The notes: generated by a model not told the origin, from the sequence alone. Positions 1 through 9,341 are shown, counted from the first letter of the stretch. The stretch: DNA of 50,557 nt from Vulcanimicrobiota bacterium (GCA_017307785.1 JAFKGI010000051.1:1-50557); one strand, 5' to 3'. Made by a program: numbers and translations.

Positions 1-1236
1 GGACTTGAACTGACTCTCCTGTGCCGACCAGAAATACCGGAATCTCTAGTGGGAGATCCGGGTCGGCTGCGCCAAATCGTTTTGAATCTGCTCAGCAACG
101 CCGTCAAATTCACCGAACGCGGAGAAGTGGTTCTAGAAGTGCGAGTGCTGGAAAAGTCCCACTCCCAAGTCCGTCTCTGTTTTCAGGTCATTGACTCCGG
201 CATTGGAATTTCGCAGGAGGCTCAAAAGCGACTCTTCCAGCCGTTCCAGCAGGCGAACAGTTCCGTTGCAAGAACCTATGGAGGCACCGGTTTAGGTCTG
301 GCGATTTGTAAGCGTCTGACAGAGGCAATGGGCGGATCGATCAGCGTAGAGTCAACTGCAGGCCGGGGCTCTACCTTTCGCTTCTCAGCCGAGCTAGGCG
401 TCGGTGTCACTCCCCCACCACTGCCAACCAGCGATCTCAAGGACTTGCGGGTGCTCGTTGTAGACGACAATCGGACCAACGGGCTATTCTTCGAGACACT
501 TCTGCTCGGCTGGAGTTGCAAACCGAAGGTGGTGCAGCGTTCATCCGACGTTCTACCGTGCCTGGAAAAGGAAACTTTTGACGCGATCTTGCTGGACTAC
601 CATCTGCCGGATTTATCTGGGGAAGACGTCCTCCGAGAGATCAAGAACCACCCCAAGGTGTCTGACACACCGGTGATTCTTTTGACCTCCATGCCTCAGC
701 GGGGCGAAGTAGCACGGCTGGGAAAACTGGGATTAGCGGGATACTTGACCAAACCGGTAAGGCGGCAGTCTCTCCACGACATGCTGGCCGCCGCTGTAGG
801 GAGAGCCAGTTCGGCCTCACCCGCACAGGATCTGGTGATCACGGCTCATAAATTGAGGGAACAACAGCGCCAGGGTTCTCGCTGGCGCGTGCTCGTCGCT
901 GACGACAATGTAGTCAATCAGCGTATCGTGGCCAGACTTTTAGAAAAATCGGGGTTCTATTGTGATGTAGCCGGGGATGGTCGAGAAGTTCTGAGCGCGC
1001 TGGAACACCTGAAGTATGACGTGATCCTGATGGACTGCCAGATGCCGGTCATGGATGGCTGGCAGGCAACCCGTGAAATCAGGAAGTCTTCCCAGATTCC
1101 TATCTTGGCCCTGAGCGCCGGGGTAACCGTCGAAGAGAGGGAGAAATGCCAACAGGCCGGGATGAACGGTTTTCTGGCAAAACCAATCCAGGCCCAGGCT
1201 CTCCTGCAGGCCCTCCAGGGGATGCTAACCTCATAG
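1..1236 (+). CDS. Hybrid sensor histidine kinase, C-terminal part (HATPase-REC-REC), 5' truncated by window edge
   Basis: The reading frame is open from base 1, so the sensor and dimerisation domains lie outside the window; the GTG at 49 is an internal codon, not a start. What is visible: a GHKL ATPase domain with N-box NLLSNAVKFTERG, G1 box DSGIG and G2 box GTGLGLAI (about nt 85-400), then a receiver domain (VLVVDDN; phosphoacceptor Asp in LLDYHLPD, near nt 595; KP signature near 755) and a second receiver (VLVADDN; Asp in LMDCQMPVMDG, near nt 1030; KP near 1182). It ends right after the second receiver, with no Hpt domain, so an external phosphotransfer protein or a diguanylate cyclase would be the expected partner. 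The reaction is ATP-dependent autophosphorylation and phosphorelay at the membrane or in the cytoplasm. Base composition (low 50s % GC on sampled lines) is lower than in most of the window. Confidence 0.93.
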   Translation, partial: GLELTLLCRPEIPESLVGDPGRLRQIVLNLLSNAVKFTERGEVVLEVRVLEKSHSQVRLCFQVIDSGIGISQEAQKRLFQPFQQANSSVARTYGGTGLGLAICKRLTEAMGGSISVESTAGRGSTFRFSAELGVGVTPPPLPTSDLKDLRVLVVDDNRTNGLFFETLLLGWSCKPKVVQRSSDVLPCLEKETFDAILLDYHLPDLSGEDVLREIKNHPKVSDTPVILLTSMPQRGEVARLGKLGLAGYLTKPVRRQSLHDMLAAAVGRASSASPAQDLVITAHKLREQQRQGSRWRVLVADDNVVNQRIVARLLEKSGFYCDVAGDGREVLSALEHLKYDVILMDCQMPVMDGWQATREIRKSSQIPILALSAGVTVEEREKCQQAGMNGFLAKPIQAQALLQALQGMLTS

Positions 1237-1317
1237 TCCCCGCACTGCCTGGAGGTGTCGCCATCTGACCCGAAGAAGGCTTAAGGCGCCAAATCGGCTC
1301 AGTATAAGGCTCATAAC

Positions 1318-3264
1318 ATGCAGAACATACTTCAATCCACCTTTGGACTCCAACAGTTTCGCCCCGGCCAGGAAGCTGTTATCACAAGGCTGCTAGCAGG
1401 GCAGTCAGCTCTGGCCATCTTTCCAACGGGGGCAGGAAAAAGTCTCTGCTACCAATTACCAGCCGTTGCGCTGGACGGGCTCACTCTGGTCGTTTCGCCT
1501 CTGATCGCCTTAATGAAAGACCAACTGGACGCGCTTAGACGTCGTGGCGTTGCGGCGGCTCGCTTGGATTCAAGTTTGACAGCACAGGAAAGCAGAGCGG
1601 TTTACTCTGATCTGCGCCAGGGACTCCTAAGATTGCTCTACATCGCTCCCGAACGATTGGGCAACGAGCGATTCTTAGCGACGCTCAAAGACCTGCCGAT
1701 CTCCCTGCTTGCTGTCGATGAAGCGCATTGCATCAGCGAATGGGGCCACAACTTCCGTCCGGACTACATGAAGCTGGCGCAACTGGCTAGAGAGCTTCAA
1801 GTTCCTCGAGTCCTGGCTTTGACAGCTACCGCAACTCCGGCCGTGGCAGAGAGCATCGCCCGAGCTTTTGAAATTCCGGCGGAGGGCATCATTCGAAGTC
1901 CCTTTCACCGTCAAAATCTCCACCTGGATATGTGTCCTGGTGAGGCATCTAGTCGAAACAGCAGGCTTTTATCGTCGCTTCAGCCCGGGCCGAACATCGT
2001 GTATGTCACCCTCCAGCGAACCGCCGAGGAAGTCGCCGAGTTCTTGACTGAGCAAGGTCGACCGGCAGTAGCCTACCATGCAGGCCTGGAAGCTGAACAG
2101 CGCGCCCGCATCCAGGACGAATTCATGGCCAGCCCCAATGGTGTAGTGGTGGCCACCATCGCCTTCGGCATGGGAGTGGACAAGGCCGACATTCGGGCAG
2201 TGATTCACTACAATTTGCCCAAAAGCATCGAGAACTATGCTCAAGAAATAGGTCGTGCAGGTCGCGACGGGCAAACTTCGAGGTGCACCCTTCTGGCCGC
2301 CCCTGAAGATGCGGTCAACCTGGAAAACTTTACCTTCGGAGATACTCCCACCGCTGAAGCCCTGGGAGGATTGTTGGCAGAATTGGAAGGTTCCGGCGAA
2401 TGCTTCGATGTCTCGGTTTATCACCTGTCGCAGCAGCACGATATCCGAAATCTTGTGGTGGAAACGATTCTTACCTATCTGGAACTTGACGGTGTCCTTC
2501 AGGCTACTCAGCCATTTTTCGCGGAGTATAAGATTTCCTGGCGCACGTCGGAAGCAGATGTAATCTCCCGCTTCGAGCCAGCAAGAGCACAGTTTTTGCG
2601 AAGCGTCTTCGCTTGTGCGCAGAAAGGCCGCAAATGGCTGCGACTGGATGCTCACCAGGCATCCATCCGTCTGAAGGAACCACGTGAAAAAATCATCAAG
2701 ACGCTCAACTATCTAGAAGAGCAGGGGTTGGTCCTGTTGCAAGCAAGTGGCGTACGCAAAGGCTATCGCCGAGTCGGCAGCTTCGGCGATCCGCAAAGCC
2801 TGATTCACCGCTTTCGTACGCGTGAGCAACGTGATCTGGCCCGCCTTGAGGAGATGCAGCGACTGGTCTACGGTCAAGGCTGCACGGCGAGGGCTCTACT
2901 GGCCTATTTCGGGGAGAGCATGGAGTCCGATTGCGGAGTGTGCGGACGCTGCCTGGGTCAAAGCTCACCAACCCTCCTGAGGCAGGTAGGCGAGGTCGAT
3001 GCAGACCAACTTTCTCGGATCGAGAAGCTCAAGCAACAGCATCACTCTTCACTGGCGCATCCACGACAACTGGCTCGCTTCCTATGCGGGCTCACCTCTC
3101 CGGCAACTAGCGCAGCCCGCCTGGGAAGGCATGTCGAATTTGGGATGCTAGCCGACATTCCCTTTCAAAGGGTTCTGGCACTGCTCGAGCGGGGGCCAAA
3201 CCAGGCTGAGGCCCAAAAGGAGCCGCTCCAGACAGCAGCCGGAGCGAGCCCGGACGCCCTGTAG
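1318..3264 (+). CDS. recQ: RecQ-family ATP-dependent DNA helicase
   Basis: 648 residues. SF2 3'-5' DNA helicase acting in recombination and repair. Walker A FPTGAGKSLCYQLP (about residues 35-48), DEAH box with the RecQ aromatic loop VDEAHCISEWGHNFRP (about 132-147), motif VI GRAGRDG (about 312-318). A RecQ-C-terminal zinc module follows: four Cys spaced C-x18-C-x2-C-x2-C around residues 522-545 (GCTARALL ... DCGVCGRC), preceded by a winged-helix-like stretch. No HRDC domain is evident; the last 100 residues are a short family tail. ATG at 1318 has AAGG 10 nt upstream. It lies 81 bp downstream of the kinase gene in the same, lower-GC sequence block and may be a separate transcript. Chromosomal RecQ or a RecQ paralogue cannot be told apart from sequence alone. 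Confidence 0.93.
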   Translation: MQNILQSTFGLQQFRPGQEAVITRLLAGQSALAIFPTGAGKSLCYQLPAVALDGLTLVVSPLIALMKDQLDALRRRGVAAARLDSSLTAQESRAVYSDLRQGLLRLLYIAPERLGNERFLATLKDLPISLLAVDEAHCISEWGHNFRPDYMKLAQLARELQVPRVLALTATATPAVAESIARAFEIPAEGIIRSPFHRQNLHLDMCPGEASSRNSRLLSSLQPGPNIVYVTLQRTAEEVAEFLTEQGRPAVAYHAGLEAEQRARIQDEFMASPNGVVVATIAFGMGVDKADIRAVIHYNLPKSIENYAQEIGRAGRDGQTSRCTLLAAPEDAVNLENFTFGDTPTAEALGGLLAELEGSGECFDVSVYHLSQQHDIRNLVVETILTYLELDGVLQATQPFFAEYKISWRTSEADVISRFEPARAQFLRSVFACAQKGRKWLRLDAHQASIRLKEPREKIIKTLNYLEEQGLVLLQASGVRKGYRRVGSFGDPQSLIHRFRTREQRDLARLEEMQRLVYGQGCTARALLAYFGESMESDCGVCGRCLGQSSPTLLRQVGEVDADQLSRIEKLKQQHHSSLAHPRQLARFLCGLTSPATSAARLGRHVEFGMLADIPFQRVLALLERGPNQAEAQKEPLQTAAGASPDAL

Positions 3265-3280
3265 CGGAGGGCGTCCGGGC
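3248..3280 (+). terminator. Perfect 13-bp hairpin overlapping the recQ stop codon
   Basis: Arms at 3248-3260 and 3268-3280 are perfectly complementary and G+C-rich, with a 7-nt loop containing the recQ TAG. There is no T-run after the stem, so it is either a weak/bidirectional terminator between convergent genes or an mRNA 3'-end stabiliser. Confidence 0.45.
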
Positions 3281-3288
3281 ATTCAACA

Positions 3289-3337
3289 GGTGGCAGACCC
3301 CATCCTGATGCCACCAGAGTTTCACTATAAGAAACTC
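3289..3337. repeat. Two consecutive perfect inverted repeats in the convergent gap
   Basis: GGTGGCA (3289-3295) pairs with TGCCACC (3309-3315), and GAGTTTC (3317-3323) pairs with GAAACTC (3331-3337, 7-nt loop ACTATAA). Together with the hairpin at 3248-3280 these fill half of the 183-bp gap between recQ and the oppositely oriented pullulanase gene. Nothing coding is seen from 3265 to 3447. Confidence 0.5.
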
Positions 3338-3447
3338 CTGACCCAGAATAGTTGCCACCAAGACCGTGCGCTGTAATCTATCTCACGCTTTGTGGTCACG
3401 GCGAATAGTAAAAGCAAAGTCTCGGAGCTTGGCTACGACCCGAAGCG

Positions 3448-5433
3448 CTAGCGGGATTCGCCCAGGACGACGGCACTCCGGCCCGGCACCCTCAAGCGAC
3501 CGTTCTTGAGAAAGACGCGGGACGGTTTCAAAGGTGCCGGACCGGCGCTCTGGCTGCTCACGTAGATGTTCCAATCACCAGCGGGCACGGTCAGGGTTTG
3601 CTCCCTAGCCGAGGCGTTGAAAAAGACTTGAGCGCGTTTCCACGAGTCGCGTCCGGTCGGATCCGTCAGCAGGTAGGCGATGGTCTGGGCGGGCGAAGGC
3701 TGGAATTTCAGGGCGCTACGCACCTCTTCGGCGCGGGCCAGACGGAACATGGGGTGGCTTTTGCGCAAGGCGATCAGGCCTCGGTAGTACTCCACCATGG
3801 CCCGATTCTCGAACTTCTGGCGCCAGCGAATCATGTTCAATGAGTCAGGCTTGTTATAGCTGTTGTCCTCTCCGTGCTTGGTGCGCAGCATTTCCTGACC
3901 GCTCTGCAGAAAGGGAATCCCCTGACTGGTGAAGAGAATTGCCGCCGCCAGCCGGTCCATGGCCTTGCGATCGTCATCGCGGATGCCGGCATCGTGTGAG
4001 GTGGAAAGTTCGAGCCGATCCCAGAGCGTATGGTTGTCGTGGCATTCCATATAGTTCAGCGACTCGACCGGATGGGCGGCGAAATCCTCGATCGAGCCGG
4101 CGATACCCCGGCGGATGGCCTCGGCCTGGCCGCCGTTCTGAAGAAAGCCCTGGTCCCGCGGCTGAAAGACGCTGCCTTTGAGAGCATCCCGGAAGTTGTC
4201 GTTGAACACGCCGAAGCTCAGGTTTCTCTGGCTCCCTTTGCCCAAAACTTCTATGGGGGTTTCGCCAGCCGCCCAGGGCTCTCCATACAGCAGTAGATTC
4301 GGATCGATCTGATGCAGTTCGCGCACCAGGTCTTGGGCCGTCTGCTTGTCCATCAAGCCCATCAAATCGAAGCGGAAGCCATCGACCTTGTACTCCTGCA
4401 CCCAGTGCTTGACGGTATCCTTTAGGAATCGTCGCACCATGGGAGCTTCCGAGCGAATTTCGTTGCCGCAGGCGGCCCCGTCGAAATACCGGCCATCCGG
4501 ACGCCTCCTGTAATAGTAGCCGGGCGCCAGCGTTTCAAAAGCACCGGCCCGTTGGCGCAGCCCGTCGTCGGTGTGATTGAGCACGATATCCATGACCACG
4601 CGGATGCCGCGCTTGTGCAGGGCGTCCACCATCTGCTTGGCCTCGCGCACCCGGCTGCCGTCCAGTCTCTCACTGGCATACCACCCGTCCGGAGTCTGGT
4701 AGAGGGCGGGATCGTAGCCCCAGCCGTAGACGTCGTTGGCCTCGTCGGAGGCAAACTCCGAGAAGGGCATGATCTGCACGGTATTGACGCCCAACTCGGA
4801 GAGGTGATCCAGGCCGGTGGCGATGTCGGGATGACCCGTGAGATGGGTGCCGGCTTCGGTCAGTCCCAGGTACTTGCCTCGACGCTGCACGCCGGAATCC
4901 GGGTCGATGGTGAAATCTCGCAAATGCATTTCGTAGACGACGGCTTCTTCGTTGGGGAACTTCGGGCGGTCGGCCACAGGGGTCTGGTCATGAAAAATCA
5001 TGGTTCGGCCGTCACAGGCGGTTACGCACCGCGAGTAAGGGTCCGGGACCTCACGCTCCGGGTGGAAGTCAGCAGTCGGTCCGGCGGCTGAGTAGGTGTA
5101 GTAGTGATTCTGGAGGTCTCCCGCCAGGCTCGTTTCCCAGGTTCCGTCCGCGTTGCGCTCGAGCGGAAGACGTCGAGCTTCTCCGCCCACGGGCGTGCTG
5201 TAGAGGTTCAGCTGCACGCGCTCGGCGGTGGGAGCGAACACTCGGAAGGTAGTGGATTTCGCGGAATAAAGTGCCCCGAGGGGCAGGTCGGAATACAATG
5301 AGTCGGCGGGATTCGGAAGCTGAGAGCTCATCCCCGCCAGGATAACCGGCTTCTTCGGTTCGTAAACCTTCGGTTGAGCGGGGCCGGGGCCGGCCAGCAG
5401 CCAGGGAAGCAGCAACAAGAGTGACCTTTTCAC
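3448..5433 (-). CDS. pulA: Type I pullulanase-like glycoside hydrolase (GH13), secreted
   Basis: Debranching enzyme that hydrolyses alpha-1,6 bonds in pullulan, glycogen or limit dextrins. I use the GTG at 5433, which gives 661 residues beginning with a clean signal peptide (VKRSLLLLLPWLLAGPGPAQ); an upstream ATG at 5484 would bury this behind a charged leader and overlap the divergent gene. An N-terminal CBM48-type domain (FRVFAPTAERVQLNLY, about 70-85) precedes the TIM barrel. The GH13 signature of type I pullulanases is visible: YGWGYDP, DIVLNHT (about 283), GFRFDLMG with the nucleophile Asp (about 353), LYGEPW with the acid/base Glu (about 382), and MECHDNHT with the third Asp (about 462). 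No CBM41 domain. Length is normal for the short bacterial form. No strong Shine-Dalgarno is seen before either start. Confidence 0.9.
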   Translation of the reverse strand: MKRSLLLLLPWLLAGPGPAQPKVYEPKKPVILAGMSSQLPNPADSLYSDLPLGALYSAKSTTFRVFAPTAERVQLNLYSTPVGGEARRLPLERNADGTWETSLAGDLQNHYYTYSAAGPTADFHPEREVPDPYSRCVTACDGRTMIFHDQTPVADRPKFPNEEAVVYEMHLRDFTIDPDSGVQRRGKYLGLTEAGTHLTGHPDIATGLDHLSELGVNTVQIMPFSEFASDEANDVYGWGYDPALYQTPDGWYASERLDGSRVREAKQMVDALHKRGIRVVMDIVLNHTDDGLRQRAGAFETLAPGYYYRRRPDGRYFDGAACGNEIRSEAPMVRRFLKDTVKHWVQEYKVDGFRFDLMGLMDKQTAQDLVRELHQIDPNLLLYGEPWAAGETPIEVLGKGSQRNLSFGVFNDNFRDALKGSVFQPRDQGFLQNGGQAEAIRRGIAGSIEDFAAHPVESLNYMECHDNHTLWDRLELSTSHDAGIRDDDRKAMDRLAAAILFTSQGIPFLQSGQEMLRTKHGEDNSYNKPDSLNMIRWRQKFENRAMVEYYRGLIALRKSHPMFRLARAEEVRSALKFQPSPAQTIAYLLTDPTGRDSWKRAQVFFNASAREQTLTVPAGDWNIYVSSQSAGPAPLKPSRVFLKNGRLRVPGRSAVVLGESR

Positions 5434-5482
5434 CGGTCGGGGTTCGGCCAGGAGCAGGCCCTTCCTCGTGGTAGAGAGAGGC

Positions 5483-6037
5483 ATGGATTCGCTGAGCAAG
5501 CCGGTCTGGGAGGTAGCTCCGCGTCTTTTGGGCTGGCGCGTGTGCCGACGTCTGGGAGACACGGTCCTGAAGCTGCCGATCGTGGAGACCGAGGCCTACG
5601 CATCATCGGAGGACGGAGCTTCCCACGCCTGGCGCGGACCCACTCCGCGCAACCGGCCGATGTTCGGTCCGGTCGGGCGCTCCTATGTGTATTTTATCTA
5701 CGGGATGTATCACTGCTTGAATGTGGTGGCCCACGCTCCGGAAGCCGCTGGCGCCGTGCTCATCCGGGCTCTCGACCATGGGCAGTGCAATGGCCCCGGT
5801 AAGCTGTGCCGCTTTCTCCAGATCGACCGAGAACTGACCGACCTCGATTTGTTCGCCTCGCCCGACCTGTGGCTGGAGCCCGGCGAACCCGGAGGCGAAG
5901 TGGCCACCGGTCTGCGCGTGGGCATCCGCAAGTCGGTCGAACTGCCCTGGCGCTTCTGGATCGCCGGCAACCGCCATGTCAGCCGCGGGCCGGTCGTTCT
6001 GCCGAGCTCTCTCGGGGAAGGGGGACCCGGGGGATAG
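5483..6037 (+). CDS. mpg: 3-methyladenine DNA glycosylase (AAG/MPG family)
   Basis: 184 residues. Base-excision repair glycosylase that removes alkylated purines. Family hallmarks: VETEAY near residue 34, whose second Glu aligns with the catalytic Glu of human AAG; ASHAWRG with the active-site His; PRNRPMFGPVGRSYVYFIYGMY, whose Tyr-rich part carries the intercalating Tyr (about 55-76); a following CLNVV segment; and NGPGKLCRFLQID (about 100). The ATG at 5483 was chosen over the in-frame GTG at 5468 because the family starts about here. Divergent from the pullulanase gene with a 49-bp gap; followed after 36 bp by the amidase gene in the same direction. The C-terminus (GEGGPGG) is glycine-rich and unusual but short. 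Confidence 0.93.
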   Translation: MDSLSKPVWEVAPRLLGWRVCRRLGDTVLKLPIVETEAYASSEDGASHAWRGPTPRNRPMFGPVGRSYVYFIYGMYHCLNVVAHAPEAAGAVLIRALDHGQCNGPGKLCRFLQIDRELTDLDLFASPDLWLEPGEPGGEVATGLRVGIRKSVELPWRFWIAGNRHVSRGPVVLPSSLGEGGPGG

Positions 6038-6073
6038 GGGGATTTGGGAGAGGGTCAGGCCGAAGGCGGGGCC

Positions 6074-7213
6074 ATGAAAACGCTGCTTTCTTTGCTGTTA
6101 TTGACTGGAGTCGGCTGGGCCGAACCGCAGATTTTTCCGGCCGCCGAGCCGGTTCAGGGGCGAGTGCTGTTGGTGGCCGAAGACGGCCAGAAGGAAGCGG
6201 AAGCGCTAGCTCGGGCCGGTATCGAGACGCTGCTCAGCCACGCCAAGACCTCGGAAGAGTTCGGCGAGGACTGGCAGTGGGCCCAGGAGCGCTACGGGTT
6301 GGAGGCCACCGAAACGGTCCAACCCGGCGGACAGGTTAACGTCACGTTCAGCCTCAAGCAACCCGTCAGTCTGATTGCGTTGGGCCCCAAAGCGCCCATC
6401 GTCTGGCCGACTCAGGTTGACGGAGCGGTTTTCATTGACCAGAACCCGAACCCGGCCAGCTATCCTCCACCCAAACGGGGGCCTTTTGACCTCGCGGGCG
6501 CTCTTCCCGTAGATGCTCCGCCGAAGGGTCTCGCAGCGATTCCCTACGAGCGCGACCTGAAGCCTTATCAGGCGCTCTTCCTGGTTCCGCCCACCACCAG
6601 CGACGAAGTCTGCAAGCAGCTCCAGGGCAATGTGCACAAAACGACCGGTTCCCTGGCCGAGGACAATTCGGCCCTGCAAAAAGAAGTGCGGCGCTGGATT
6701 GCCATCCAGCAGCCGCTCTCCCCCATCGGTTTGCCCGACACCAAATTCGTAGCCTCCCCCAACTGGGGCGTGCGGTCCGTAGGCGACAAGATCGACACGG
6801 TGGTGGTGCACTCCACCGTCATCAACACACTGGAAGGCACCGAGCGAGCCTTCTGGGATGACAAAGAGCGCCGCGTCTCGGCTCATTACGTGGTCGACCG
6901 GGATGGCACCACCATCCAGATGGTGGATGAGCGCCGTACCGCCTGGCACGCCGGCGTCTCCGAATTGGACGGTCGCACCGGTGTGAACGACTTCTCGGTG
7001 GGAATCGAGCTGGTCAACCTCAACGACGGCAAGGATCCCTATCCGGAAGCTCAGGTTCTGGCGGTAAAACGCATCATCCAGGATTTGCGCGAGCGCTGGG
7101 ACGTGCCGGATTCTCACATCGTTTCTCACGCCGCCATCGCCCGACCGGTCGGACGCAAGTCCGATCCGGTGGGCTTTGACTTCGAGGGGCTACTGCGTCT
7201 GCTTAAGGATTGA
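6074..7213 (+). CDS. Secreted N-acetylmuramoyl-L-alanine amidase (Amidase_2/PGRP fold)
   Basis: 379 residues. Zn-dependent cleavage of the amide bond between MurNAc and the stem peptide. ATG at 6074 is preceded by GAAGGCGG and followed by a signal peptide (MKTLLSLLLLTGVGWA). Residues 20-235 are an N-terminal region I do not recognise, with a proline-rich stretch near 140. The C-terminal catalytic domain has the AmpD/PGRP pattern: VVVHSTV (first Zn His), SAHYVVDRDG, WHAGVS, VGIELVN, and IVSHAAIARPVGRKSDP supplying the second His and the Asp ligand. It is well suited to periplasmic wall turnover or invertebrate-type muropeptide scavenging; which one cannot be told. Its stop overlaps by 11 bp the convergent membrane-protein gene. 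Confidence 0.88.
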   Translation: MKTLLSLLLLTGVGWAEPQIFPAAEPVQGRVLLVAEDGQKEAEALARAGIETLLSHAKTSEEFGEDWQWAQERYGLEATETVQPGGQVNVTFSLKQPVSLIALGPKAPIVWPTQVDGAVFIDQNPNPASYPPPKRGPFDLAGALPVDAPPKGLAAIPYERDLKPYQALFLVPPTTSDEVCKQLQGNVHKTTGSLAEDNSALQKEVRRWIAIQQPLSPIGLPDTKFVASPNWGVRSVGDKIDTVVVHSTVINTLEGTERAFWDDKERRVSAHYVVDRDGTTIQMVDERRTAWHAGVSELDGRTGVNDFSVGIELVNLNDGKDPYPEAQVLAVKRIIQDLRERWDVPDSHIVSHAAIARPVGRKSDPVGFDFEGLLRLLKD

Positions 7214-9341
7214 GCTTGTCCACCTGGTAGTGACCGTCCGGTCCGAAAACCTGGCGATTCTTGAGCAGGATGGTCTTGAACACGGGAGACTGACTGGTGA
7301 GTTCGTAGCCCTGGCCCTGACGCCGATATTCCAGCGCCGGCTTTCTCTCCCAGACGTTGACCGACACGACGTTCTTGGGTAGCCGCGGCAGATAGGTCGG
7401 AACCAGCTGATTCAGTTGCTCGGGATAAGCGCCGTGGTCCAACTGGAAGAGCTCCAGAGCGACCACCGCGCGTAGCGCTTCGAAGCGGGTGGAGACCCAC
7501 AGGAACTGGGCCTGGGCCCGACCGACATTGGGCACCATCTGGCGGGCAGCATAGCTGAAGGGCAGATACTCGCCGGAGTCGACCGTGCTGGGTCGGCCCA
7601 GCTCTTTCCAACCGTCCAACCCGGACAATTGAAGGTTCAGATAGGCCTTGTGCTCGCTCTCCCAATAGCTGCGCGGTAGGATCCGAACCAGCACCTTCCA
7701 GGCCGGGTCATCCTCGCCAAACTCCTGCAGAGGCGTGCCGTTGGTGGAGGAGAGGATGAGTTCGCGGAAGGCCTTGTCGCACATGTAAATCTCGCGCTTC
7801 ATCGTTTCCAGCAGCGACTCGGGGGCAACTCTGCTCCTGTCGAGAGTCTCTGCCAAGCGAACCAGTTGGGCACGCTGAGGATGCGCTTCGAACACCCAAC
7901 GTTCTACGTGTTCCAGCGCCAGAGAGCTCTGGGCCGCGCCGATCATCAGACTGATCAAGCCGCCTTCCCGGAAGCAGGTCGACCATTGCAGGTTAAGTTC
8001 CAGGTCCCGCAGAGCTTCCTCGGTCCGGCCGGCGTCGATCGCCTCGTGAGCGAGAGCATTGAGACCCTGGCTGACGCTGCGACACAGGATAAAGTTGGGA
8101 ACCCGAGATTGGGCGCTGAACCCCTGGGTCGCGATGTAGCTAAAATCCGCTTTGGCCAGGGCGGCCTTCAGGGCGGGAAGTCCTTCTAAAAACTCCCGAC
8201 GAGCTTGCTTCACTTCGGCCGCGGTAGCGTGCGCCGTGGATGGATCATACTGGTCAAAGAGGGTCCGGCCGGCCCGCAACTGCTTGGCCAGCAGCGGTTT
8301 CTCTCGGTCGCGACTGAGGAAAGCCGTTTCTAAGCCGATCCAGCCATTGCGATCGGCTGGAATCGCCTGCTGGGCGGCCACCCAGGCGCCTTCTTCCTGG
8401 CGGATCTTCTCGGCCACTTGGGGTTGCACGACCCGCCGGGTCAGGGTCGCCTGGTAGGCGCCGACCAGAATGGCGCTGATGGGCAGTCCGCCGATGAGCA
8501 GACTGCGCAGTGACTTGTGCAGCGCCCGCCACACGGCCGGTCGGCCTTCCTCCACCAGCGGCCGGCGCACGCTCAGCACGCCAGCCACCAACCAGCCGGT
8601 GACCAGACAGGCCACCCAGGCCAGCCACCCGCCAGCCTGCGAGTTCCACAAATTCAGAAACAGAGAGGTCAGGCCTCCCAGCCAGATGGCGTGAAAGGTC
8701 TGCACCGGAAAGAGCCAGCGAGGCCTACCAACAGAGTGCTGCGCCAGGGCGCGCCAACTGCCTTTCAGCGTGCTCAGCAGCAACAGTGCCACGGCCACAC
8801 CCGCGACCGGACCCAACAGCACGACGTTCCAACCGGCGCTACGAAAGTTGATACTGAAGAGTCCCAGCGCCGAAACCACGCCTCCACAGAAGACCGAGGT
8901 GGCCAGCACACAGAGCATGGGCAGCAGCTGGAAAAGTCCGGCCGGAGCCGACCAGCGACTGCGAGCGGGAGACTTCAGGCCGGGCAGACACAGGGCTCCC
9001 AGGGCCAAGCACAGGAGGGCCAGGATGAGGATCCCGATTCCCCAACTGCCGGCACTTTCGCGGCCCAGAAAGCCCGCGCCGGCCGTGCCGGCCAGCAAAG
9101 CCAGCGTCCAGGGAAAAGCCTGGCGGGAAGCAATGGGCGCTCTTAGAATCGGCTCCAGGCGAACGGCCAGTTTGGTCGGACCCGACAGCCGCGCAAATCG
9201 CTCTTCCGCCTGGCGGGCCGTGCGGCGCGCAAAGTCGGAATCCAGCTCCAGGCCAGGGGTGGCCTTCAGGGTGTCGCTCAGTTCACCGAGCAGTGCTTGC
9301 TCTTCTCCATCGAAGAGCGCGGAAAATTCTTCTTCAGTCAT
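7203..9341 (-). CDS. Large membrane protein cotranscribed with the ECF sigma factor (possible anti-sigma partner)
   Basis: 712 residues, family not recognised. Start ATG at 9341 lies inside the last codons of the sigma gene (8-bp overlap), so the two are translationally coupled. Residues 1-90 are an acidic, soluble N-terminus (TEEEFSALFDGEEQALLGEL) followed by about ten hydrophobic segments between residues 90 and 330, then a soluble C-terminal half of about 380 residues that would sit in the periplasm or cytoplasm. The tail (LDHGAYPEQLNQLVPTYLPRLP, about 635-656) resembles the C-terminal signature of secreted or pseudopilin-like planctomycetal/deltaproteobacterial hypotheticals. No zinc anti-sigma HxxxCxxC motif is present. 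Position and N-terminal layout make an anti-sigma role plausible (inference); sequence alone does not show it. Confidence 0.6.
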   Translation of the reverse strand: MTEEEFSALFDGEEQALLGELSDTLKATPGLELDSDFARRTARQAEERFARLSGPTKLAVRLEPILRAPIASRQAFPWTLALLAGTAGAGFLGRESAGSWGIGILILALLCLALGALCLPGLKSPARSRWSAPAGLFQLLPMLCVLATSVFCGGVVSALGLFSINFRSAGWNVVLLGPVAGVAVALLLLSTLKGSWRALAQHSVGRPRWLFPVQTFHAIWLGGLTSLFLNLWNSQAGGWLAWVACLVTGWLVAGVLSVRRPLVEEGRPAVWRALHKSLRSLLIGGLPISAILVGAYQATLTRRVVQPQVAEKIRQEEGAWVAAQQAIPADRNGWIGLETAFLSRDREKPLLAKQLRAGRTLFDQYDPSTAHATAAEVKQARREFLEGLPALKAALAKADFSYIATQGFSAQSRVPNFILCRSVSQGLNALAHEAIDAGRTEEALRDLELNLQWSTCFREGGLISLMIGAAQSSLALEHVERWVFEAHPQRAQLVRLAETLDRSRVAPESLLETMKREIYMCDKAFRELILSSTNGTPLQEFGEDDPAWKVLVRILPRSYWESEHKAYLNLQLSGLDGWKELGRPSTVDSGEYLPFSYAARQMVPNVGRAQAQFLWVSTRFEALRAVVALELFQLDHGAYPEQLNQLVPTYLPRLPKNVVSVNVWERKPALEYRRQGQGYELTSQSPVFKTILLKNRQVFGPDGHYQVDKLNP

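Noticed and set aside
1969..2655. 228-residue minus-strand frame inside recQ
   Set aside because: Antisense of the RecQ helicase core; no motif or start signal.
5434..5562. N-terminal extension of the pullulanase
   Set aside because: It is basic, Arg-rich, overlaps the divergent glycosylase gene and precedes a complete signal peptide starting at the GTG at 5433.
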